Shown piece by piece: positions 51,311 to 59,439 of a stretch of 64,000 nt of DNA. Position 1 is the stretch's first letter; each line of letters opens with the position of its first letter. The position numbers and the translations under genes are program-made. Under the pieces are notes generated by a model. The model was not told where the DNA came from. It saw nothing but the letters and a program-made list of their open reading frames with translations, and made no database searches. This stretch comes from Catenibacillus scindens. GTDB lineage: Bacteria; Bacillota; Clostridia; Lachnospirales; Lachnospiraceae. The stretch covers positions 41,726 through 105,725 of the forward strand of contig NZ_JACHFW010000013.1 of NCBI RefSeq assembly GCF_014202115.1, read 5' to 3'.

Positions 51311-52672
51311 ATGTCCATTTTATCCAGGAAAAAAACATCACTGAATATGCTTACAGACACTCCTGGGAAAGCTTTATTCTTCTTTGCGGTTCCCATTATC
51401 CTCGGAAACCTTTTTCAGCAATTCTACAATATGGTCGACGGGATCGTTGTCGCCCGTTTTGTCGGCGAGGAAGCTCTGGCTGCCGTAGGAACTACCTATT
51501 CTCTGGCCAATGTATTTATCGCGGTTGCCACTGGCGCCGGTATCGGCAGCAGTGTGGTAATCTCTCAATTTCTGGGAGCCCGACAGATAGATGCCATGAA
51601 AAGAGCCATTACAACCACACTGATCAACTTCCTTGTTCTCTCTGTTGTTATGGCCGCTATCGGTCTTCTTTTCTGCGATAACATCCTTTACGCCTTAAAT
51701 ACTCCGGACAATGTCTTTGATGAGGCAAGGACCTATCTGAGCATTTATTTCTGGGGACTTCCTTTTCTATTTTTATATAATGCTCTCTCCTCTGTTTTTA
51801 ATGCGCTGGGAGATTCAAAAACACCTTTAAAACTGCTGATCATGTCCTCATTAACCAATGTCGTTCTTGATCTTGTGTTTGTTGTGTTTTTTCATATGGC
51901 TGTCGCGGGCGTGGCCATTGCCACCCTTATCGCCCAGGGGATATCCGCGGTTTTATCTTTTTACATAATGACACGCCGTCTTCAAACTTATCCTTCGTCC
52001 GGGAGGTTGCCCCTTTATGACCGGCGCCTGTCCTTAAAAATTATTAAGATCGCCATTCCATCCATTATCCAGCAGACGATTGTCAATCTGGGAATGCTGC
52101 TGGTTCAGTCCGTGGTCAACAGCTTTGGTTCTCAGGTCATGGCCGGATATGCGGCGGCCAGCCGTTTTGAAGGGATCTGTGTCATCCCCATGGTTGCCGT
52201 AGGTACTGCAGTGTCAACCTTTACCGCCCAGAATATGGGAGCCGGTCAAACAGCCCGCGTTCGAAAAGGATATCACGCCAGTTACCGCCTGGTCATAGCT
52301 ATCGCAATAATCCTATGCCTTATCCTGGAACTTTTCGGCGATACACTGATCACCGCCTTTCTGGATGGAGATTCCAATGCTTTAGCATTTTCCACAGGTA
52401 TCGCCTATATGAAATTTCTTGGTTTCTTTTATGTTCTGATCGGATTTAAGTGCAGCGTGGACGGCGTTCTGCGAGGTTCCGGTGATACAATTGTTTTTAC
52501 TGTGGCCAACCTGGTCAATCTTACAATCCGTGTGGCCTTTGCCCATATTTTTGCCCCTGTTATTGGTGTCTCTGCCGTGTGGTATGCCGTACCGCTGGGC
52601 TGGCTATCCAATTACCTGATCTCCTTTTTCTGGTATCTGAGAGGAAAATGGCAGGGGAATCGTGCCATTTAA
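51311..52672 (+). CDS. MATE family efflux transporter
   Basis: Third MATE antiporter of the window, 453 aa. Seen: FFAVPIILGNLFQQFYNMVD, GIVVARFVGEEALAAVGTTY, and second-half IAIPSIIQQTIVNLGMLLVQ; twelve helices in two bundles. AGGAGG favours the ATG at 51311; another ATG is six bases upstream. Its linkage to an RpiR regulator is unusual; it may export a product linked to sugar or cell-wall metabolism (inference). Confidence 0.9.
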   Translation: MSILSRKKTSLNMLTDTPGKALFFFAVPIILGNLFQQFYNMVDGIVVARFVGEEALAAVGTTYSLANVFIAVATGAGIGSSVVISQFLGARQIDAMKRAITTTLINFLVLSVVMAAIGLLFCDNILYALNTPDNVFDEARTYLSIYFWGLPFLFLYNALSSVFNALGDSKTPLKLLIMSSLTNVVLDLVFVVFFHMAVAGVAIATLIAQGISAVLSFYIMTRRLQTYPSSGRLPLYDRRLSLKIIKIAIPSIIQQTIVNLGMLLVQSVVNSFGSQVMAGYAAASRFEGICVIPMVAVGTAVSTFTAQNMGAGQTARVRKGYHASYRLVIAIAIILCLILELFGDTLITAFLDGDSNALAFSTGIAYMKFLGFFYVLIGFKCSVDGVLRGSGDTIVFTVANLVNLTIRVAFAHIFAPVIGVSAVWYAVPLGWLSNYLISFFWYLRGKWQGNRAI

Positions 52673-52688
52673 AATCCACGAAATTTCA

Positions 52689-52727
52689 AAAAATCCGCAC
52701 TCCCGAAACGAGAGCGCGGATTTTTAA
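52689..52727. terminator. Bidirectional terminator between the MATE and ferritin genes
   Basis: Stem AAAAATCCGC.CTC/GAG.GCGGATTTTT, loop CCGAAAC; T-runs on both strands. Confidence 0.9.
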
Positions 52728-52746
52728 TTTTATCGAAGCTAATATT

Positions 52747-53259
52747 TTACAGTACAAGAGACGGAGCCGCGTAAGTTCTTGCCGCCAGCTCATTATCCAG
52801 CATATATAAAGATTTTGGATCGGAGCCAAACAGCTTAAACTTTTTAATAAGATTCTCCGCGTTTGTCTCCTCCTCACCCTGCTCTTTGACGAACCAGTCT
52901 AAAAACTGCATGGTGCGGAAATCCTTTACTGTATTAGCCGCATCATAAATATTATGGATCAGGCTTGTCACATACTGCTCATGTTTGTATCCGGCATCCA
53001 GAGGATCGCCTACGCCATTATATGTCTGATCTGGCTTGTCAATGGCCTCCAGAGTCACAGGGCAGCCGTTGTTCTGAAGATATTTGATCATCAGCATGGC
53101 GTGATCCCGCTCTTCCTGGGCCTGAACATTATACCAGTTAGCAAAACCGTCCAGTCCTTCCTCAATATAATAATTGGCAAAATCCAGATATAAGTAAGCA
53201 GAGTAAAACTCCTTGTTCACCTGTGTGTTTAACAACTGTGCAACTTTAGCGTCTAACAT
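52747..53259 (-). CDS. Ferritin
   Basis: Iron-storage protein, 170 aa, 24-mer cage (family knowledge). Seen: ferroxidase-type residues in EFYSAYLYLDFANYYIEEGL (Glu/Tyr), QAQEERDHAMLMIKYL (ExxH), and EQGEEETNAENLIKKF. Typical non-haem bacterial ferritin (Ftn). It has a strong promoter with a palindromic site (53342-53390), consistent with iron or redox control. Single-gene transcript with a terminator. Confidence 0.95.
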   Translation of the reverse strand: MLDAKVAQLLNTQVNKEFYSAYLYLDFANYYIEEGLDGFANWYNVQAQEERDHAMLMIKYLQNNGCPVTLEAIDKPDQTYNGVGDPLDAGYKHEQYVTSLIHNIYDAANTVKDFRTMQFLDWFVKEQGEEETNAENLIKKFKLFGSDPKSLYMLDNELAARTYAAPSLVL

Positions 53260-53341
53260 ATAGATTCCTCCTGTGATCCTCTCAAAAATGGCTGATTTGC
53301 GGACGCGTCCAAAACCACCGGCGCCATCCCAAACAGTCTTT

Positions 53342-53362
53342 TTCCTAGTAATTCACTAGGAA
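53342..53362. promoter_or_regulatory. Palindromic operator at the ferritin promoter
   Basis: TTCCTAGT-AATTC-ACTAGGAA (8-bp arms) touches the -10 box and covers the expected transcription start. It is a strong candidate site for a metal- or redox-responsive repressor; the protein is unknown. Confidence 0.6.
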
Positions 53363-53390
53363 TTCTACAACTTTTTTCATACCTTGTCAA
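53362..53390 (-). promoter_or_regulatory. Promoter of the ferritin gene
   Basis: Minus-strand TTGACA (53385-53390), 17 bp, TAGAAT (53362-53367), a near-consensus sigma-A promoter. Confidence 0.8.
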
Positions 53391-53475
53391 CTCCCATCGC
53401 CAAACGAAAAAATTCCGCAATGTAGTATATTCTTCTAAAAGATAATATTTACCTACTTTAAAGCTAAAAAAATAA

Positions 53476-53504
53476 TTGTATAAATATCCTGTAAAGTCTA
53501 TAAT
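53476..53504 (+). promoter_or_regulatory. Promoter of the solute-binding lipoprotein gene
   Basis: TTGTAT (53476-53481), 17 bp, TATAAT (53499-53504). Together with the ferritin promoter and operator this accounts for the 312-bp gap 53260-53571. Confidence 0.7.
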
Positions 53505-53571
53505 TTACCTAACCATCCGGAAGGTATAAGCGTGATAAGATTCTTTTTTTGTAATTGGAGGGATAGATAAA

Positions 53572-55197
53572 ATGTTAAAAAAATTATCTGCAGTTTTCCT
53601 ATCTGGCATTCTCGCCGTATCCACTGTTCTTGCCGGCTGCGGCAACAGTGAGAACAACGCCCAGAACAATACAGTAACTTCTCAGACTCAGCAAAACAGC
53701 GAGGCTTCATCTTCCTCCGTTTCGCAGGACAGCGCCAGCGAACCGGAAGAAATTGTAACTATTGAATACTACGGCATTGATCTGACCGGTACCAATGATA
53801 TCACAGATATAGCGGACGCAGTCAACGCTATCAGTGAAGAAAAAATCGGTGTTCATGTTAATTTTAATATACTTGATTTCGGCTCATACCTTCAGCAGGT
53901 AAGCCTTAAAATGTCTGGCCAGGAACGCATGGATCTCATGCTTTTCGCCCCTGCTCCGCCAGCTACCTTTTCCAGCATGACATCCCAGAATCAGCTCATG
54001 GGGATAACGGATCTTCTTGAAGAATACGCGCCAAATGCTCTGGAGGCTGTCGGCGAATTTGTAAAAGGCAACACGGTCAACGGTGAAATTTACGCAGTAC
54101 CTACAATCGCCGGATTCTCCACCCAGCTTTATGTGATCATGCGCAAAGATATTCTTGAAGCCCTTGACCTTGTGGAAAAAGCGGAAAATCTGTCCTCATG
54201 GTCCGAATATGAAGAAATCCTGGCCGCCGTTTATGATGCCAACCAAAACGGCACTTTACCCGAAGAGCTTCAGACTGTATGTTGCCTGAGCAATGCTGAC
54301 CTGTCCGGCCGCGTTTATCCTCTCCAGGGCGTAATGCTAGGAAGCGATAATTGGTCCGAAAACTATGGCGTAGATATTCTCGGCGACACTTACGGCATTA
54401 TCTATGCTGATCCTGAAACAGACACAGTAAAACCCTACTATGAATCCGAAGATTACTTTGAAACACTTCAGCGTGTTCAAAGCTGGTATGAAAAAGGCTA
54501 TATTTATAAAGATGCCTCCATTACTGAAGACAGCGGAGACACTCTGATGGCCAACGGGGTCACATTCTCTTACATTGCCACCGGCCAGGTTGGTATTGAT
54601 GATATCCGCCGTTCTGTGACCGGATATGATGTTGTGGCCAGTCAGGTATTATCTATTCCTATGGGCAGCAGCGTTTCCCAGACATGGGGACTGTGTATTC
54701 CTGTCACCTGCCAGGAACCGGAAGCTGCCGCGAAATTTATCGATCTTCTCTATTCTGACGCTGATGTAATGAATCTTCTGACCTGGGGTATTGAGGGCAG
54801 AGATTATACAGTCAACGAAGAAGGAGAAGCTGTCAAAGCGGAGGATGCTGTTTATTCCAGCAATATGTATCTGTGGGGCAACGGTTTTCTCACCTACCCG
54901 GCTCAGGGTCAGGGCGGAGATTTTATGGAGCGGCTCCAGGCATCCGATGACGCCGCTGAGGTTTCTAAATATATCGGCTTCTCCGCCGACACATCCCAGT
55001 TCAGCAACGAACTGACGGCCATTAACAACGTTATCAACCAGTACCGGTCAACCCTTGAATCCGGAGCCTCCACAGATCTTAAAGGCGAGTATGAGCAGTA
55101 CTGCCAGGCTATGGAAAACGCCGGTATTCAGAAAGTTATTGATGCTTACCAGCAACAGCTTGAAACCTGGCTTGACAACAATAGTTTCCAAAAATAA
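53572..55197 (+). CDS. Extracellular solute-binding lipoprotein (family 1, LipO-like)
   Basis: 541-aa receptor with lipobox VLAGCGN, an Asn/Ser/Gln linker and a two-lobe binding domain: SLKMSGQERMDLMLFAPAPP, GEIYAVPTIAGFSTQLYVIM, LLTWGIEGRDYTVNEEGEAV. Paralogous in layout to the lipoprotein at 22156-23742 (shared WGIEGRDYTVNE and C-terminal IQKVIDAYQQQLETWL). No permease or ATPase gene next to it. Ribosome-binding site GGAGGG. The convergent AraC regulator downstream may control it. Confidence 0.9.
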   Translation: MLKKLSAVFLSGILAVSTVLAGCGNSENNAQNNTVTSQTQQNSEASSSSVSQDSASEPEEIVTIEYYGIDLTGTNDITDIADAVNAISEEKIGVHVNFNILDFGSYLQQVSLKMSGQERMDLMLFAPAPPATFSSMTSQNQLMGITDLLEEYAPNALEAVGEFVKGNTVNGEIYAVPTIAGFSTQLYVIMRKDILEALDLVEKAENLSSWSEYEEILAAVYDANQNGTLPEELQTVCCLSNADLSGRVYPLQGVMLGSDNWSENYGVDILGDTYGIIYADPETDTVKPYYESEDYFETLQRVQSWYEKGYIYKDASITEDSGDTLMANGVTFSYIATGQVGIDDIRRSVTGYDVVASQVLSIPMGSSVSQTWGLCIPVTCQEPEAAAKFIDLLYSDADVMNLLTWGIEGRDYTVNEEGEAVKAEDAVYSSNMYLWGNGFLTYPAQGQGGDFMERLQASDDAAEVSKYIGFSADTSQFSNELTAINNVINQYRSTLESGASTDLKGEYEQYCQAMENAGIQKVIDAYQQQLETWLDNNSFQK

Positions 55198-55211
55198 ATA
55201 ACACATAAATG

Positions 55212-55250
55212 AAAAACGGAGCATCCTCAAAGCAGGACACTCCGTTTTCC
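55212..55250. terminator. Bidirectional terminator
   Basis: Stem AAAACGGAG/CTCCGTTTT with inner TCCT/AGGA, T-rich on both sides, between convergent genes. Confidence 0.85.
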
Positions 55251-55259
55251 ATTTATACC

Positions 55260-56102
55260 TTATTTTTTCTTTTCCGAGTACTGAGAAATCACTTTAAACT
55301 TCCGCACATGGGACGGTGTTGCCTGATAACGCCTGTAAAAGTACTTTCGAAAAATCTTATAATCATCAAATCCATGGCGGATAATGATATCTCTAATTGA
55401 ATCGTCCGTATCTATAATATCCCGATAAATTTTAATAATCCGGTAATCATTAAGATATTCCATGAAACTCATTCCTGTAAGCTTTTTGAAAAAACGACAG
55501 AAATAATTAGGCTGAAGATGGAGAATGCCTGCCGCGTCATTAAGACCGATAGATTCATTGTAATGGTCTTCAATATAGGATGTCAATATTTCCAGACGAT
55601 GCTTCTGTGTATCACTAAGAGCGATCTGTTCCAGGCGGGCATCCTTTTTGCGCTGCTGGTAAAGGTAGCTTAACAAATAAAACAGTTCCCCGTAAAAATC
55701 CAGGAAATTACTTTCGAGAGACGCTTCATATAAATGATTGCACCGCATCAACCATTCTCCGATCACCGCCTTCTGCTCTTTTGAAAAAACATTTGGAAAT
55801 ACCGGCAGAGGCTCATTAGGCGCAAAACGTTTGAAAAAGTTGCTTGGAATGATCATCGTAATAGATGTATCGCCCTTTTCAGACACAAAAGAATGGGGCT
55901 CACCCGGATTAATGGCAAAAAAATCGCCCGGTCCGGCCACATATTTATCATGATGGATCATAACCTGGAAACTCCCCTCAATCTCAAAATTAAACTCGTA
56001 GGCGTCATGCCAATGGTAAGGAACATAGCCTGGAGGCACGACCCTTGGACTAAAAACAATATCCACAGGCTCTTTCGTCTTCCATATTTCCTGATGTTCC
56101 AT
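55260..56102 (-). CDS. AraC-family transcriptional regulator
   Basis: 280-aa regulator: N-terminal cupin sensor about 20-90 (VPYHWHDAYEFNFEIEGSFQ, GDFFAINPGEPHSFVSEKGD), C-terminal double helix-turn-helix about 180-275 (IGLNDAAGILHLQPNYFCRF, SIRDIIIRHGFDDYKIFRKY, YQATPSHVRKF). It is the normal size for a carbohydrate-sensing AraC protein. It faces the solute-binding lipoprotein across a terminator and is divergent from the AI-2E transporter gene. Confidence 0.9.
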   Translation of the reverse strand: MEHQEIWKTKEPVDIVFSPRVVPPGYVPYHWHDAYEFNFEIEGSFQVMIHHDKYVAGPGDFFAINPGEPHSFVSEKGDTSITMIIPSNFFKRFAPNEPLPVFPNVFSKEQKAVIGEWLMRCNHLYEASLESNFLDFYGELFYLLSYLYQQRKKDARLEQIALSDTQKHRLEILTSYIEDHYNESIGLNDAAGILHLQPNYFCRFFKKLTGMSFMEYLNDYRIIKIYRDIIDTDDSIRDIIIRHGFDDYKIFRKYFYRRYQATPSHVRKFKVISQYSEKKK

Positions 56103-56333
56103 GACATTTCATCTCCTAATCTGCGTGTGACTTTTTATGGCTTTATCATAGCATACCGTCTTTAATCTGTCATTTGTTATTTCTCTACCACAAGTTTATC
56201 TATATTTTCCTCAAATCAGTATTTTCACTATCCATAAACAAAGATCTATGTTAAGATTAGATATAATCCACAGTTTCAGCGGATCATCGTCACCAAAGAT
56301 CCGGCAAATATTTATGAGGAGGAGGTGTCCTTT

Positions 56334-57521
56334 ATGAAACTGAGAAAAAAGATACTGATTGTGCTGGTCATCATTGCTCTGCTGGCCCTTTTCATAAAAT
56401 ACAGCGATCGTGTGCTGGACATGGCCAACCTTATGATTACCGTACTGCGCCCGCTGGCCCTGGGCTGTGTCCTTGCCTATATTTTAAATATTCCGGTCTC
56501 AAGGATCGAAAGCCTTCCGATCTTTCAATCCGAAAAACCATGGGTAAAAAAAATCAAGCGTCCGATAAGTATTGTTGGCTCCATCGTTATCATTGCCGCC
56601 ATTATTGTCCTGATCACCCTCATTGTCATACCACAGCTTGTCCAGGCAATCTCTGTTTTAACTAAGGAAATCCCATCGGCGATCTCCGACATGATGAACT
56701 GGCTGTCTTCCTCAGACAGAGACTGGCCAAGGCTTCAAAGTATTCTCCAATCACTGAATGTCAACTGGGATCAATTGCTTCAAAAACTCATGTCCCACCT
56801 GACCAACGGCCTGAGCAATATTTTTTCCTCCACCGTATATGTGCTGAGCAGTATTGCCTCCACAGTGATCACCTTCGTCGTGGCGCTGATTTTTTCCTTT
56901 TATCTTCTGGCCGGAAAAGAAAAGCTCCTGACTCAGTTCCAGTCTGTGGCAAAAACATATATTAAAGGAAAATACTTCAACCGGATCTCCCTGTTTTTAT
57001 CCACGGCCCACGACACCTTCACTAAATTCATTGTCGGACAGTGTACAGAGGCGGTGATCCTCGGCGCCCTGTGTACAGTGGGCATGTTCATTTTCAGATT
57101 TCCCTATGCCGCCATGGTAGGCACTCTGGTGGGCGCCACCGCCCTGCTTCCAGTTGTCGGTGCTTACCTAGGTGCCGCGGTGGGCGCGTTTATGATCTTT
57201 ACCGTCAATCCTATCCGCGCTATTGCCTTTTTAATCTTCATTGCTATTCTTCAGCAGATCGAAGGCAATCTGATCTATCCCAGAGTGGTTGGTTCCTCCG
57301 TGGGACTTCCCGGCATATGGGTTCTGTGCGCAGTTACTGTAGGCGGCGGCCTGAACGGCATCATTGGCATGTTGTTTGCCGTCCCCATCACAGCAACCCT
57401 TTATAAGCTGCTCCAAAAAGATGTTCGCAAAAAACGGGAGCTTGTACAAACATCCCCGCCAACAAACAACACCGGTCAGTCAAATCCCCCGCAGCAAGCT
57501 GATGGACATGGAAATAGTTAG
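56334..57521 (+). CDS. AI-2E family transporter
   Basis: 395-aa membrane protein with about eight helices; GQCTEAVILGALCTVGMFIF and QQIEGNLIYPRVVGSSVGLP are conserved family blocks. The family includes the AI-2 exporter TqsA and Na+/H+ antiporters, and the true substrate varies. ATG at 56334 lies 6 nt after GGAGGAGGTG; a GTG 9 bp upstream is possible. The Pro/Asn/Gln-rich C-terminal tail is likely disordered. Confidence 0.88.
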   Translation: MKLRKKILIVLVIIALLALFIKYSDRVLDMANLMITVLRPLALGCVLAYILNIPVSRIESLPIFQSEKPWVKKIKRPISIVGSIVIIAAIIVLITLIVIPQLVQAISVLTKEIPSAISDMMNWLSSSDRDWPRLQSILQSLNVNWDQLLQKLMSHLTNGLSNIFSSTVYVLSSIASTVITFVVALIFSFYLLAGKEKLLTQFQSVAKTYIKGKYFNRISLFLSTAHDTFTKFIVGQCTEAVILGALCTVGMFIFRFPYAAMVGTLVGATALLPVVGAYLGAAVGAFMIFTVNPIRAIAFLIFIAILQQIEGNLIYPRVVGSSVGLPGIWVLCAVTVGGGLNGIIGMLFAVPITATLYKLLQKDVRKKRELVQTSPPTNNTGQSNPPQQADGHGNS

Positions 57522-57539
57522 CGCAGCGTAAGCTCTCTT

Positions 57540-59381
57540 TTACATCACCAGCTCCGAGTGGGCGCTATCCAAAGCTGACACGAGATTACTGAGAAGATCC
57601 AACCGTCCGTAAGCGCCGGACATAATGACAATGACATAGGGATGATCCGGTTTCATAACAATCCCGGCATCATTTTGTACCGTCATGTAACCGCCCGCTC
57701 CGATCCATCCCGCCTTGGAATATGTGGTGTAAGTTCCGCCCAGAGTATTTAAAATACTTGACTGAAGTGTGTTGGTAAAAAGCTGGGCGCACCACTGGGA
57801 ATTTTCCTGGCCGCCTGTAAAAAAGCCGTAGCATTTAATCCACATCTGGGCCAGTTCCTTAGGCGTCAGCCCTGGATAATTCCTGGATGTGTCCACGCTG
57901 GTACAGCCGGCCTCGCTGACCCACTGGCGAAACAAAGCGGAACCGAAAGTGGCCCTCAGTGACGCATAGCCCTCATTGCTGGACACCATAATGGTCTGGC
58001 GCATGGTATTTCCCCAGGCAGAAACAGAGGAGGGAATCATTTCATTAAGGCATACAACATAGGGGCCTTTAATGGTGCTGGCAGAGTAAAATTCCTTCTG
58101 ACTGTTATAACTGATGCCCTGTCCGGTATGAAGATCTACCATGACAAATCCCACGTCATATCCCGCAACGGAAAAGTCATTGACAGCGCTTTGAATGCGG
58201 TTTAACGCCTGAGGCGAAACAGATGACCACGCGTTAAAGACTTGAAGCGGATTACTATCCGGAATCTCTATGGCCGCATCTTCGCAGATAATCCCAAGGT
58301 TCTGACACCGGCTGGCAAATTCAGGCATTCGCAAACATTCGCCAAGGATCACATCTCTCCCGGCGCCGCCGGCCAGCCGCTGGATAAGCCCTGAAAAATC
58401 TTCGCCCGACATATCCTTTTGGAGAATAAAGGTATAGATACAGCCCAGGAAATCTTCGTTGGAACACTGTCTGGCCTGATACTCTGCCGACAAAAAAATA
58501 CTTTTCACAAAATTATTGCCAGAAATTTTTCTGTTGATCAGAAGATTCAGCGCATTTTCCTGCTCCAGAACAGAACATGGTCTGCCAAGTGCAGACGCAT
58601 ACAGATCATACACCCATAAAGTCAGCGCCTGATTTACATCGCGGATCTGACCGGAAGCGGCACTTCCCCGGATAATCTCATACCGCTCACACAGCGCGGC
58701 AAATTCCTGGGAATTAATAAACCCGCAGCACACAAAATTCCGGGTCATTCCCCGATTTAGAAGATCCAGCCAGGAAGCCTTTCCCTCATCGTCTGCCTGG
58801 CGGTCAAATAAGGCTCTGTATAACAGATCCACATAAGCTTCGTCCGAGAGATTTTTGTTGACGCACTCTTCACTGAAAATAAAACCCTGGACAATCTGGG
58901 CTCCGGTGGCACTCCCCTGGATCAACTGGGCCTTCCACTGCTCTTTTCCCACAGAATCTGACGTCCTGCCAAGGGCTGTCACGTACATCCGCTCCACAAA
59001 CTGATCAATCAGAACGATCTGACGGCTATTTTCATTATTTTCAATCGTTCCCGGCCGGATGCCGTAACGGCCGCAAAGATTTTTAAATTCCTCTGAATTA
59101 ATAAACCCTTTACAAACCGCCTCCCTGCTAACCCCGGCCTGAAGCTGGATAAGCCACTGCTCATACCACGCCCTCATACCTTCAGCATCGGGATTTCTTC
59201 CTAAAATAATGACATACAGCCGGTTAAGAAAATCATAGACGCCCTGTTTTTCAAACACGGTCTCCTCCTGAAATTCTCTTACGCTATCGGCCTCACTTCC
59301 GTAGCTCTTCCACGGCCAGGCAAGAATGAATGCTGCCAATAATATTCCCCATAAAACTTTTGCACTTTTCGTTAAGACCAC
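57540..59381 (-). CDS. Secreted protein: five DUF4214-like modules plus class A beta-lactamase-like domain
   Basis: 613 codons from the GTG at 59381 (AAGGAGA adjacent). N-terminal hydrophobic signal (VLWGILLAAFILAWP). Then five modules built on LYxxxLGRxxDxxGxxxW (RLYVIILGRNPDAEGMRAW; RMYVTALGRTSDSVGKEQW; LLYRALFDRQADDEGKASW; two degenerate). The last about 230 aa look like a serine hydrolase: SxxK in SASTIKGPYVV, SxN as SSNEGY and KAG in SKAGWIG (usual KTG). All three catalytic motifs are present, so it may be active on cell-wall peptides or be a beta-lactam-binding protein. The longer frame to 59483 overlaps the next gene and is rejected. Confidence 0.8.
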   Translation of the reverse strand: MVLTKSAKVLWGILLAAFILAWPWKSYGSEADSVREFQEETVFEKQGVYDFLNRLYVIILGRNPDAEGMRAWYEQWLIQLQAGVSREAVCKGFINSEEFKNLCGRYGIRPGTIENNENSRQIVLIDQFVERMYVTALGRTSDSVGKEQWKAQLIQGSATGAQIVQGFIFSEECVNKNLSDEAYVDLLYRALFDRQADDEGKASWLDLLNRGMTRNFVCCGFINSQEFAALCERYEIIRGSAASGQIRDVNQALTLWVYDLYASALGRPCSVLEQENALNLLINRKISGNNFVKSIFLSAEYQARQCSNEDFLGCIYTFILQKDMSGEDFSGLIQRLAGGAGRDVILGECLRMPEFASRCQNLGIICEDAAIEIPDSNPLQVFNAWSSVSPQALNRIQSAVNDFSVAGYDVGFVMVDLHTGQGISYNSQKEFYSASTIKGPYVVCLNEMIPSSVSAWGNTMRQTIMVSSNEGYASLRATFGSALFRQWVSEAGCTSVDTSRNYPGLTPKELAQMWIKCYGFFTGGQENSQWCAQLFTNTLQSSILNTLGGTYTTYSKAGWIGAGGYMTVQNDAGIVMKPDHPYVIVIMSGAYGRLDLLSNLVSALDSAHSELVM

Positions 59382-59390
59382 TCTCCTTTC

Positions 59391-59431
59391 AAAAAAGCCG
59401 GCAGCTTTACAAAATTGCAAAAGCCGCCGGC
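59391..59431 (-). terminator. Terminator abutting the next gene's ribosome-binding site
   Basis: Minus-strand stem GCCGGCGGCTTT/AAAGCTGCCGGC followed by TTTTTT, then GAAAGGAG and the GTG start of the next gene. It ends most transcripts of the deacetylase gene, so the beta-lactamase-like gene may depend on read-through. Confidence 0.8.
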
Positions 59432-59439
59432 CATCGGGA

